Source: Flavobacterium panacis (GTDB lineage: Bacteria > Bacteroidota > Bacteroidia > Flavobacteriales > Flavobacteriaceae). From it: a DNA stretch of 64,000 bases. The position numbers and the translations under genes were made by a program. Shown here piece after piece: positions 26,224 to 33,961 of this stretch (position 1 is the stretch's first letter; each line of letters starts with the position of its first letter). The stretch is taken from positions 496,001 through 560,000 of the forward strand of contig NZ_JANKMS010000002.1 in NCBI RefSeq assembly GCF_024649945.1, given 5' to 3'. The notes under the pieces are model-generated. The model had not been told where the DNA came from and ran no database searches. It saw nothing but the letters and a program-made list of their open reading frames with translations.

Positions 26224-27033
26224 TTATTCTTCCCAAACGACACTTATTATAGTTTTTGCCTGTTTGTAAGGAATGCAGTATTCATAGAAATCGCTATCCT
26301 CTTCATCATCCTTCAGTTCAAACCATGTTGATTTATATATTAACTGGGCTTTTTCTTTTCCTGAGTACAGGAACCCGTAATTATCATCAATGTATTCCTG
26401 AGCAACGGAATCTTCAGGCGGAGGCAACTTAGTTATTTCTTTGATCTTTAGCCAATAGCCATCTGATTTACTCCAATATCTAACCTGTCCATTATTAATA
26501 AAAACAACAAAGAGAGGATAGATATTTAATGATAATAATCTGTAAATAATGGAGGTTAAACTGGTTTTAAATCTTTCGGATAGTTCCTTCACTAAATCAG
26601 GTGAAAATTTTTTTCTAAATACGACTTTTCTTATTACAGCTTCAGGCATTAAGAGTTCTGATGCAAAATCATTGGCTTCCCATTCTTGAATTCCTTTTTT
26701 CGCCTGGTTCTCAGCATCATTAAACCAATTCAGAGTGTTGGATGTTTCATTATGAACTTCCAAGTCCAGTTTGTCATGAAGCAGATAATGTCCAATTTCA
26801 TGAGCAGCTGTAAAACGCTTTCTTTCTTCAAATTCGATATCTGAGTTGACTTTAATCAATGTTTTAGAATTGCCTCTAATGATTTTACCGTCTGAGTTTG
26901 GTAATTTTTCTTCTATTAAAGTTGCTCCAAGACCGGCAGCAAAAATATCCATGGGAATATCAGTAATCTCATCGAAGCCAATTTCTTCCAGAAGAGCTTT
27001 AGCTCTATTGGAACCGCGTCTATTTCTGATCAT
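26224..27033 (-). CDS. ImmA/IrrE-family metallopeptidase
   Basis: The 269-residue protein has the zinc motif H-E-I-G-H at 78-82 and a downstream glutamate in E-W-E-A-N-D-F-A (about Glu119), the ImmA/IrrE hallmark. Family members cut specific transcriptional repressors or regulators when stress or DNA damage is sensed. The C-terminal half is a further alpha/beta domain that could be a sensor. Its start overlaps the end of the 134-residue gene by 14 bases, so the two are coupled. A divergent CBASS operon lies upstream, and a CapP-like peptidase of this type controls CBASS in other bacteria. Control of CBASS here is inference. Confidence 0.88.
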   Translation of the reverse strand: MIRNRRGSNRAKALLEEIGFDEITDIPMDIFAAGLGATLIEEKLPNSDGKIIRGNSKTLIKVNSDIEFEERKRFTAAHEIGHYLLHDKLDLEVHNETSNTLNWFNDAENQAKKGIQEWEANDFASELLMPEAVIRKVVFRKKFSPDLVKELSERFKTSLTSIIYRLLSLNIYPLFVVFINNGQVRYWSKSDGYWLKIKEITKLPPPEDSVAQEYIDDNYGFLYSGKEKAQLIYKSTWFELKDDEEDSDFYEYCIPYKQAKTIISVVWEE

Positions 27034-27424
27034 TTTCCAATTGCTCCAGAAGTTCTAATAAATTCTGGTCTTTAATCATTTCTTTAATCTCATCAATTCC
27101 CAAACTGTCTAAATTTCTATATTGAACCTGAAACTGATTATTTGCAATTAAAGATTTTAAATAGCTAATAGGCTTATCAATATTTTTTGCAATTGCATTT
27201 TGCAGTAATGCAGAAGCTTTTTCCAATAAATCAGTATCTCTCTGTTTATTTATATGTGCTTTTAACAGAAATGAGTGCTTGCGAAAATTCTTCAGAGCAT
27301 AAGTTTCGATCTCCTTTATGTCAAAACCTTCCTCTTTAAGGATTTCATCATAAGTACTAGAATCACCTTCAGTAATTTGGGAGATAATTGCCTTGTCTAT
27401 CTTTTTGATGAAGTTATTTTTCAT
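27020..27424 (-). CDS. unknown helical protein between sigma-like and ImmA-like genes
   Basis: The 134-residue protein has no signal peptide, membrane segment or motif I can assign. It looks mostly helical, with E-I-L-K-E-E-G-F-D-I near the N-terminus and a leucine-rich acidic end. It overlaps the sigma-like gene upstream by 11 bases and the metallopeptidase gene downstream by 14 bases, so the three are almost certainly made together. By position it could be the substrate of the peptidase or an inhibitor of the sigma-like protein. No function should be assigned from sequence. Confidence 0.7.
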   Translation of the reverse strand: MKNNFIKKIDKAIISQITEGDSSTYDEILKEEGFDIKEIETYALKNFRKHSFLLKAHINKQRDTDLLEKASALLQNAIAKNIDKPISYLKSLIANNQFQVQYRNLDSLGIDEIKEMIKDQNLLELLEQLENDQK

Positions 27425-28016
27425 AATTCAACACTTTCAGTTTTTCTTTTATATACGGTAATTTGCGATCAAGCCGCTTTTTAATATTTGTCAGCTCTTC
27501 GTTACTTATCCCTAACAGTTCAGACAAATCATTTCTTTTCATGCCATTGATTATGTATGGTTCGAACAGTAGTAATTCATTATCTGTTGCTCCCATAGCG
27601 GATAATTCTTCATGGCATATCGATAATAATGATTGATAATCGGAATCGTCAAAAGACATCTCAATATCATTCTCTAAAATTTCAAATGTTTCGTTTGCTT
27701 TATCAAGCTCTGCATTTAATGTATTTGAAATAACACTATCTAAGGCACTTATTATCTGCATTCGGAAATCAGGAAATTTCTCTGGATACCAATTTCTGCC
27801 GCCTTCTTTAAAGAAAGCTTCAATAGTATCATTGATCATATCTTCAACCATAATGCCTCTAAATCCCTTGTCATGGTTGTACTTGATTCCAAAAACAGTT
27901 TTAAGTCTTACTATAGCGTGCTTGAAAAGAGCAGCATAAAATTCAGGAGTGTAAACCTCTTGAATTGCTTTGCATTTCTCATCAAATGATGCAACAATTC
28001 TATTATCTGACTTCAT
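27414..28016 (-). CDS. sigma-factor-like DNA-binding regulator
   Basis: The 200-residue protein resembles a sigma-70/ECF-type factor in size and in its last 60 residues. There a helix-turn-helix of region 4 type reads N-D-L-S-E-L-L-G-I-S-N-E-E-L-T-N-I, followed by a basic helix. Region 2 is weaker: residues about 40-95 have V-E-D-M-I-N-D-T-I-E-A-F-F, similar to a region 2 helix. It is the first gene of a three-gene operon and starts two bases from one arm of a near-perfect inverted repeat shared with the divergent CBASS operon. It could drive or repress both. The assignment rests mainly on the C-terminus. Confidence 0.65.
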   Translation of the reverse strand: MKSDNRIVASFDEKCKAIQEVYTPEFYAALFKHAIVRLKTVFGIKYNHDKGFRGIMVEDMINDTIEAFFKEGGRNWYPEKFPDFRMQIISALDSVISNTLNAELDKANETFEILENDIEMSFDDSDYQSLLSICHEELSAMGATDNELLLFEPYIINGMKRNDLSELLGISNEELTNIKKRLDRKLPYIKEKLKVLNYEK

Positions 28017-28017
28017 T

Positions 28018-28095
28018 TATATTGTAATGCTTAAAATTTTTTAAAAATTTCCATATCAATGGCAATTTATGAAATTTATGTAGCATTACAATGTA
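28018..28095. promoter_or_regulatory. inverted repeat in divergent CBASS/sigma-like promoter region
   Basis: TATATTGTAATGCT at 28018-28031 is the reverse complement, with one mismatch, of AGCATTACAATGTA at 28082-28095; the inner 11 bases match perfectly. The arms are 50 bases apart and lie just ahead of each of the two divergent operons. No TAnnTTTG element is seen in either direction in this gap. The pair looks like an operator, or twin promoter elements for a non-standard sigma factor. Confidence 0.6.
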
Positions 28096-28123
28096 TAAGA
28101 ACGTTTTAATTAAAATATATATT

Positions 28124-28438
28124 ATGAGTAAATCAGCAGATTATTTTATATCCGGTGTTTGGAAAGATTCGAATGATAATATCACACATGTAATGTTACA
28201 TCCAGTAAATGATGGTGATAGATGGGATATGGGAGAAAAAACTTCGGAAACCCGTACAATAGAATTATTAAAAAAAGGAAACATTATTAAAACTGTAGTT
28301 TGGAATTATCCCGGTTGGACTATTGGATCAAAAGTCATATGCGTAAAAGGCATAGGAAAAGAATATTTAAGAAGTGAAGCAAATGCCACCCAAAAAGATA
28401 ATTTAGATAATTTAATATCAATGAAAGCAATAAAATAA
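28124..28438 (+). CDS. DUF3892-like protein, first gene of CBASS operon
   Basis: From the ATG at 28124 this protein has 104 residues and the DUF3892 pattern: A-D-Y-F-I-S-G-V-W near the start, then H-V-M-L-H-P and a strand-rich middle with V-V-W-N-Y-P-G-W. An upstream ATG at 28091 would add 11 poorly supported residues. The stop lies seven bases before the CD-NTase start, so it is part of the operon. DUF3892 proteins are small and uncharacterised. A role as an accessory, sensor or ligand-binding part of this CBASS is inferred purely from position. Confidence 0.75.
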   Translation: MSKSADYFISGVWKDSNDNITHVMLHPVNDGDRWDMGEKTSETRTIELLKKGNIIKTVVWNYPGWTIGSKVICVKGIGKEYLRSEANATQKDNLDNLISMKAIK

Positions 28439-28445
28439 AAATATT

Positions 28446-29426
28446 ATGGATAAGAGTTTACATTTAGATTCGGTAATTAAAACTCATCAAATTACCAAAG
28501 AAGAGCAGCTTTTAAAAAAGCATAAGGACAAAAATAAAGAAGTTAAGGAAGCCTTGGAGAAGAAATATGAAGAGAATATTTATTCCCCTTTTAATTCGGG
28601 TTCCTACGCAAAAAACACGGCAGTTAATATCAAGTTTGATTTTGATATGGTTTGTCCTTTCAAGAGAAATGCATTTGGTTCAAATGGCACATTAAAGCAG
28701 ATGTACGAAGACGTCTTTGATTTTTTATATGATAAATATAAGGATGAAGCAAGTGTCAGAAAACAAAAAGTTTCCATTGGTATTGAGTTTTTTGCAGATG
28801 AAGACGGTGATGTTGTAAAGATTGATGTTGTTCCTGGACGTGAATTAAGCCAGGATAAATACAAAGAAGATGAAAATCTTAATCTGTATGTTTATTACAA
28901 ATATGGAAATTTTGATCAGGGAAGTGAAAGGATTAAAACAAATGTGGAGGCTCAAATCAAAAATATTAAAGATAGAGCAACTAAAGAAAAAGATTCCATT
29001 AGGAAAATTATTCGTCTGTTAAAAGTTTGGAAAAATACCAAATATAATTATCCTACGAAATCTTTCTTTTTAGAATTGATTACTATTAAAGCTTTTGATA
29101 ATAAGGATATATCTGGGAATTTGTGGAGTAAATTAGAAACGGTATTAGAATATATCCGTGACGAAGTTACTGGCGAAAGTTTTTCATTGAAGGATCCTGG
29201 AAACAGCTCTAATGATTTAATTGATACTCTGACTGTTTCTGAGAGACAGACTCTCTCTGATGACATGAAGAATATGCTTGAAAGAATTGAAGATAACGAT
29301 GAAAATATCAAAACTTACTTTCCAGAAAATTCAAAATTTATTGAGGAAGAAGAAAGTGATAACAAATATGAAAACAAAGGAAACGGGTTTTATTCTACTC
29401 CTCCTAAAACTGAACGTTTTGGATGA
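28446..29426 (+). CDS. cdnX: CD-NTase (cyclic oligonucleotide synthase of CBASS)
   Basis: The 326-residue protein has the nucleotidyltransferase signature G-S at 52-53, D-x-D at Asp65 and Asp67, and the third metal-binding Asp127 in V-K-I-D-V-V-P. CD-NTases sense phage infection and make a cyclic di- or trinucleotide that switches on an effector. The last 40 residues are charged and probably disordered and end in R-F-G. A C-terminal glycine is what a Cap2-type enzyme needs to join the CD-NTase to a target. The stop overlaps the next gene as ATGA. Clade and product nucleotide cannot be read off. The symbol is generic; cdnX stands for an unassigned clade. Confidence 0.9.
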   Translation: MDKSLHLDSVIKTHQITKEEQLLKKHKDKNKEVKEALEKKYEENIYSPFNSGSYAKNTAVNIKFDFDMVCPFKRNAFGSNGTLKQMYEDVFDFLYDKYKDEASVRKQKVSIGIEFFADEDGDVVKIDVVPGRELSQDKYKEDENLNLYVYYKYGNFDQGSERIKTNVEAQIKNIKDRATKEKDSIRKIIRLLKVWKNTKYNYPTKSFFLELITIKAFDNKDISGNLWSKLETVLEYIRDEVTGESFSLKDPGNSSNDLIDTLTVSERQTLSDDMKNMLERIEDNDENIKTYFPENSKFIEEEESDNKYENKGNGFYSTPPKTERFG

Positions 29427-31090
29427 TTATGGAAAATAAGTTAAAGATAGTTCAGAGCATTATTAGCGGTCTCGACAAGGTTCTTATTGAAGAGCCTTTT
29501 GTTGTTGACCAGGATTTAAATGCTGTTGGAAAGGTCAAAGTTATTTACAATGAAATTGGAGATGCTTTGAGCTTTGCTGTAAAAGTTCTTCCTGAATATC
29601 CTCTAAAAAGATTAGACGCAGAAGCGATTACTTTTTATAATAGAGAATTAGTAGAATATGGTCATGTTATGGGGGATGGTTCAATCTGCATCCACACCGC
29701 ACATAGTTTTGATGTAAAAAAGAAACTCGAAATAGACTTTTCCTCACTGAAGAGATGGATTCAGCGGTATTTTGTGAATAAAGAGCATGATGACCATTAT
29801 GAGCATGTAATTATGCAGCCCGTAAAATATAAAGATGAACATCACTCATTTATCTTTACTGATACAGAACATACATTCCAACATGGTGATTTTGGTTTTT
29901 TTGATTTTGCCCAAATTCATCCAGGATTATTTTACAATACAAAAATTAATAACCGTATAATCCTGAATTTTAAGGACAAGTACAGCAAAATAATAGCGCC
30001 TACAAAGTGGAGTTCGGCTTATACTAATTTACCTGGAGCTAATATTCAATTTGGGTTATATGTATTTATGGAAAAGCCTCCAGTAGTTCAAACGCGTTTC
30101 CTCATAAATAACTGGAAGGATCTGGAAGGTAAAGTTCCTGCAGATTTTTTTACATTTCTTTACGGATTGGAGCGAAATAACCAAAAGGCAGCTGGTGAGC
30201 CAATTCCATTAATTATAGGATATAAAATTTCTGAAACTGAAATACACTGGCAGGCAGCAATGCTGGAGTTTGGCAGATTCCCAATAGGGCATGAAAAAGT
30301 AAATCAGATGTGGGGAGGTTTTTTTATAGATCAGAAAATTGACTGGATGATGACCAGAAACAGCTCCTATGAATATTTTTTTGGAAGAGGGAAATTCACA
30401 GATGAAATAACAAATGCCAAAACATTGATAATTGGCACCGGAGCAATCGGCAGTATGGTCGCAACAACGCTGGTAAGGGGAGGATGCAAAAACATTCACC
30501 TAATTGATCATGACGTTAAAGAGCCTGAAAATGTATGCCGTTCGGAGTATGCTTTCTCCAATGGGATAACTAATAAAGTGAACGAACTGAACGAAATTCT
30601 CACTTCAATTTCTCCATTTGTAGAAGTACAGATTATGGATAATCAATTTTTTCATGTGCATACTAAGGTTTTTAACCGCCCACATCACTTAAAAGGTCTG
30701 GAGAAAGCCCTGGATAAATATGATTTAATTTTCGATTGTTCTACTGATAATGACCTAATGCATATATTAAGCCAGCTGAACCTTCGCCAATTGATAACGT
30801 TGTCAATTACAAATAATGCACAGGCATTAGTATGCGGTATTGAACCCAGCCACTATTCATGGGTAATGAATCAATATGAAAATGTTCTGTATAATGACAT
30901 TGAGGATGTTTATAATCCAACGGGATGCTGGAGTCCAACATTTAAAGCTTCTTATAACGATATTGCGGTTTTAGTGCAGTATGCCTTAAAAAATATTAAT
31001 ATAAAGAAGGGACAGGGAAAGGAGCTGAGGAATTTTGTTTTGCAAACTAAGGAAAACGACACGTTTTCAATAAAATTGGAAGAGTTTTGA
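29423..31090 (+). CDS. cap2: Cap2-type E2-E1 fusion protein
   Basis: The 555-residue protein has an N-terminal E2-like domain with candidate catalytic Cys89 in G-S-I-C-I-H-T. A linker domain follows, then a ThiF/E1 adenylation domain with G-T-G-A-I-G-S at 338-344. The E1 active cysteine is Cys502 in G-C-W-S-P-T-F. Cap2 proteins activate the CD-NTase C-terminus and conjugate it to other molecules, which primes cyclic nucleotide synthesis. Its start codon overlaps the CD-NTase stop and its stop overlaps the Cap3 ATG, so the three are made together. All expected catalytic residues are present. Confidence 0.92.
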   Translation: MIMENKLKIVQSIISGLDKVLIEEPFVVDQDLNAVGKVKVIYNEIGDALSFAVKVLPEYPLKRLDAEAITFYNRELVEYGHVMGDGSICIHTAHSFDVKKKLEIDFSSLKRWIQRYFVNKEHDDHYEHVIMQPVKYKDEHHSFIFTDTEHTFQHGDFGFFDFAQIHPGLFYNTKINNRIILNFKDKYSKIIAPTKWSSAYTNLPGANIQFGLYVFMEKPPVVQTRFLINNWKDLEGKVPADFFTFLYGLERNNQKAAGEPIPLIIGYKISETEIHWQAAMLEFGRFPIGHEKVNQMWGGFFIDQKIDWMMTRNSSYEYFFGRGKFTDEITNAKTLIIGTGAIGSMVATTLVRGGCKNIHLIDHDVKEPENVCRSEYAFSNGITNKVNELNEILTSISPFVEVQIMDNQFFHVHTKVFNRPHHLKGLEKALDKYDLIFDCSTDNDLMHILSQLNLRQLITLSITNNAQALVCGIEPSHYSWVMNQYENVLYNDIEDVYNPTGCWSPTFKASYNDIAVLVQYALKNINIKKGQGKELRNFVLQTKENDTFSIKLEEF

Positions 31091-31551
31091 TGTATAGAAT
31101 TAAAGAATTAGGTTTAACGCTGGATATTGATGACGATTTAATAAGCAATTTAATAGATATTGGAAAAAAACATTGTCCAAATGAATTTGGAGGTTTTTTA
31201 ATTGGTTATTATTCAGAAAGTCAAAATCATCTTAGAATAACAGATACAATTTTGCCAAATAAATATAAAGGCACTCCCTATATGTTTGAGAGAGAGGTAA
31301 TAGGCGTTGAGAGTAAATTGAAGCAGTTCTACACAGAAGATCCCAAAAAATATTATATTGGAGAGTGGCATACTCATCCAAATAATTTAGCAATTCCCAG
31401 TACTGTAGATATACAAGCTGTTAAGTCAATTGCAGATAATCCTGAAGTATCAATCAAAAACCCTGCATTGCTGATTATAGGTTGCGCTAATAATAAAATA
31501 GAACTTGGTTTCTATGTTTACTTTAAAAATAAAATTTATAGATATGAATAA
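31090..31551 (+). CDS. cap3: Cap3-type JAMM isopeptidase
   Basis: The 153-residue protein is a compact JAB/MPN metalloprotease with Glu32 in N-E-F-G-G, the H-T-H-P motif at 94-97, Ser104 and Asp107. Cap3 removes CD-NTase from its conjugates and so counters Cap2. The ATG at 31090 overlaps the Cap2 stop as TGATG. A TTG two residues earlier in frame is less likely. The final eight bases overlap the start of the next gene, which ties the effector to the same transcript. Presence of both Cap2 and Cap3 defines a type II CBASS layout. Confidence 0.92.
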   Translation: MYRIKELGLTLDIDDDLISNLIDIGKKHCPNEFGGFLIGYYSESQNHLRITDTILPNKYKGTPYMFEREVIGVESKLKQFYTEDPKKYYIGEWHTHPNNLAIPSTVDIQAVKSIADNPEVSIKNPALLIIGCANNKIELGFYVYFKNKIYRYE

Positions 31552-32374
31552 TAAAATTAATATAGGAGATTTATTCAATGGGTTGCAAAAACAAATGGTT
31601 GCCCAGTTAAATACAAACAGAGAATTTATTTTACATCCAGGATCAAAAGGAGATTCATTAGAAAATGTTTGGATAGAATGGCTTAGAAAATACCTCCCTA
31701 ATAGATATTGTGTTGATAAAGCAATAGTAATTGACAGTACGGGAAGTTTAAGTCATCAATTAGATTTAGTTATTTATGATCAGCAGTACACGCCTTTTGT
31801 TTTTACTCAGAATGGGATTCATTATATTCCCGCAGAAGGAGTATATGCCGTTTTTGAAGTAAAACCCGACTTACAGGGAAAAGTAGGGGATGATAATTTT
31901 TTTGAATATGCAGGTAAAAAAATTGAGAGTGTAAGAAGTTTAAAAAGGACTTCTGTCAAAATAATTAATGCCGGAGTTGAAGTACCCGCTCGTCCATTAA
32001 CAAAAATTGTTGGTGGAATATTGGCAAGCACAAATTCGTTTACTCATGCGAATAACAATACGATTGAAAATCATCTGAAAAATTTAGAAAAATTGCAAAC
32101 AATTGAAATGGGTTGCGCAGTTGATTATGGCAGTTTTTATGTTAATTATACTGGCTCAGAAGATACAAGCAGTAAAGATTTTGATAAAAGAATAAATGAT
32201 TACTATTTGACCAGAAAGTTTGAAAATATTACATTTAGTGACAAAGAAAATTCATTAGTTACATTTTTCCTTCAGCTTACAAGGTACTTACAGCAATCAA
32301 TTGGAACGGTTGCTGCAATCGACTTAAATGCATATGCAAAAACTATCGGCTTCGAAATAGACCAAAAAATTTAA
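31544..32374 (+). CDS. DUF6602-like candidate CBASS effector, PD-(D/E)xK-like
   Basis: From the ATG at 31544, which overlaps the Cap3 stop, this protein has 276 residues. Residues about 25-130 match my recollection of the DUF6602 family: H-P-G-S-K-G, then Q-L-D-L-V-I-Y-D with Asp74, and A-V-F-E-V-K with Glu105 and Lys107. D-x30-E-x-K with a preceding helix is a PD-(D/E)xK nuclease arrangement. The rest has no SAVED, TIR, HNH or membrane domain that I can see, so any nucleotide-sensing pocket would have to lie in the C-terminal 140 residues. Being last in the operon is the usual effector slot. Nuclease activity and activation by a cyclic nucleotide are inferred. Confidence 0.78.
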   Translation: MNNKINIGDLFNGLQKQMVAQLNTNREFILHPGSKGDSLENVWIEWLRKYLPNRYCVDKAIVIDSTGSLSHQLDLVIYDQQYTPFVFTQNGIHYIPAEGVYAVFEVKPDLQGKVGDDNFFEYAGKKIESVRSLKRTSVKIINAGVEVPARPLTKIVGGILASTNSFTHANNNTIENHLKNLEKLQTIEMGCAVDYGSFYVNYTGSEDTSSKDFDKRINDYYLTRKFENITFSDKENSLVTFFLQLTRYLQQSIGTVAAIDLNAYAKTIGFEIDQKI

Positions 32375-32753
32375 CAAAGTTAAACTGAGGTTTCTTTCAG
32401 ATTTACACAAAAATCAAGAAAATACTACAACATTATGTTTTAAAATTATGGACACATCTGTTTGGAGTTCCCTTCAAAAGTACCACAAATAGTTAAGGCG
32501 ATTTTGTTGATCCTTCATCTATATAAGCTTTGTGGCATTCTCTTGACACATAACTTTTCAAATGCTTCTAAATCATTAAAATCAAACTCTTCTCTACTGA
32601 GCTTCGAATTATTGGGCGAGCCTCAGTCTTCAAAATTAGAAATAATTAAATTATTCAAAAAAAATAGGTAAGATCGCTATCCTTCTCAGAACAATAATTG
32701 ATTTATTGTGCTAAATGATTCGAAAAATTGATTTATTTCTATTTTAGCTGACA
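32375..32753. other. gap between CBASS and insertion sequence
   Basis: No intact gene is seen. The stretch holds a decayed minus-strand coding remnant (annotated separately) and ends at the probable left end of an IS3-family element. A 69-codon plus-strand ORF at 32462-32671 is the antisense of that remnant and looks spurious. Confidence 0.5.
32515..32622 (-). pseudogene. C-terminal remnant of a lost gene
   Basis: The minus strand reads about 35 codons that look like a protein end (F-D-F-N-D-L-E-A-F-E-K-L-C-V-K-R-M-P). They are bounded upstream by an in-frame stop and have no start. It may be the tail of a gene broken by insertion or deletion. The family is not recognised. Confidence 0.35.
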
Positions 32754-33960
32754 TGTACTAACCCAAAATAATATTAAAAAATGCATGAAATAAAAAGGTC
32801 TCACACACCTGAATTTAAAAAGAATGCAGTTCTGCTTAGTTATGAAAGAAAAAATGTTTTCAATACCGCTGAAGAACTTAACATCTCTCCTAAACTGCTT
32901 TCTAAATGGAGAACAATCTATCAGAAATATAAAGAGGGAAGTTTTCCCGGAGGAGGAAAAAAAAGAGTCTACTTTGAAAACTATAAGATTTATGAACTGG
33001 AAAAGAAACTGACAGAATCTCAGTTAAGATTAGCAATATTAAAAGAAGGTATAAGATTAAAACCTCTTGGCAAACAGGCACTATACAATTTCATCTATCA
33101 AAATAAAAAGAAATACCCTATTGAAATAATGTGTCAAGTACTAGGTGTATCCACATCAATGTACTATTTAAGAATAAAGGAGCCTCTATCAAAAAGAGAG
33201 AGTCAGGTCTTGCTGTTCAAAGATGCAATTACTTCTGTATTTTACGAATTTAAACAACGTAATGGATGCGTATTAATTGCCAGAGAACTTTGTAAAAGAG
33301 GATTACAGATCTCTGAAGATCAAGTTACCTTTTTTATGAAGCAGCTTGGCCTAAAGCGCAAAGTCAAAAGAAAATACAAGGTTACTACGGATTCCAAACA
33401 CAACCTCTACATTTCAGGAAATATACTTGACAGGAAATTTACATCTGACAAACCTTCAAAAGTTTGGGTTTCGGACATCACCTATATCCAGATCGAAAAA
33501 CGATTTTTATATCTTACAGTTATCATAGATTTATACGACCGAAAAATAGTTGGCTGGAATCTTAGTTCTGGGCTTTCAACTGCCACAACTATTCTTCCTG
33601 CATGGAATATGGCTTTAAGCAACAGAAAATTACAGGAGGGCTTAATATTCCATTCCGATCGCGGAACCCAGTACGCTAACAAACTCTTTAGCAGCATCCT
33701 GAGCCAATATAGATGTGTACAAAGCATGAGCCATAAGGGCGGAAGCATCGATAATGCTGTTGCTGAAAGCTTTTTTAATACTTTAAAGAGAGAATTGATT
33801 CGTAATCATGAAAAACTATTAGCTCCGCATGAGATGAGAGCCAAGATATTTGAATATATTGAAAACTGGTATAACAAAAAAAGGAGGCATTCAGCACTTA
33901 AATACAAAACAATTGAAGAATTCAATGAAGGAATACAATAAAAAAAAACGCACTGATATT
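32754..33960 (+). mobile_element. IS3-family insertion sequence (right end unclear)
   Basis: TGTACTAACCC at 32754-32764 resembles the terminal inverted repeat of IS150-group IS3 elements and sits 27 bases ahead of the transposase ATG. No matching inverted end (GGGTTAGTACA) is visible after the transposase, either near 33950 or after the second transposase-like gene near 34560. The right boundary is therefore set by the gene end only. Confidence 0.55.
32781..33941 (+). CDS. IS3-family transposase, OrfA-OrfB in one frame
   Basis: The 386-residue protein carries an OrfA-type helix-turn-helix (residues about 8-60) and a short leucine-zipper-like coil (70-90). An HTH_21 region and an rve core follow, with Asp232, Asp293 and Glu329, the D-x60-D-x35-E spacing of IS3 enzymes. 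Most IS3 elements make the joined protein only by a -1 ribosomal frameshift; here both halves are in a single open frame. All catalytic residues are present, so the enzyme may be active. The gene ends 20 bases before a second transposase-like gene. Confidence 0.88.
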   Translation: MHEIKRSHTPEFKKNAVLLSYERKNVFNTAEELNISPKLLSKWRTIYQKYKEGSFPGGGKKRVYFENYKIYELEKKLTESQLRLAILKEGIRLKPLGKQALYNFIYQNKKKYPIEIMCQVLGVSTSMYYLRIKEPLSKRESQVLLFKDAITSVFYEFKQRNGCVLIARELCKRGLQISEDQVTFFMKQLGLKRKVKRKYKVTTDSKHNLYISGNILDRKFTSDKPSKVWVSDITYIQIEKRFLYLTVIIDLYDRKIVGWNLSSGLSTATTILPAWNMALSNRKLQEGLIFHSDRGTQYANKLFSSILSQYRCVQSMSHKGGSIDNAVAESFFNTLKRELIRNHEKLLAPHEMRAKIFEYIENWYNKKRRHSALKYKTIEEFNEGIQ

Positions 33961-33961
33961 C

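Noticed and set aside
32462..32671. 69-codon plus-strand ORF downstream of the CBASS effector
   Set aside because: The opposite strand reads as a more plausible protein end, and this ORF has no start signal or recognisable feature.
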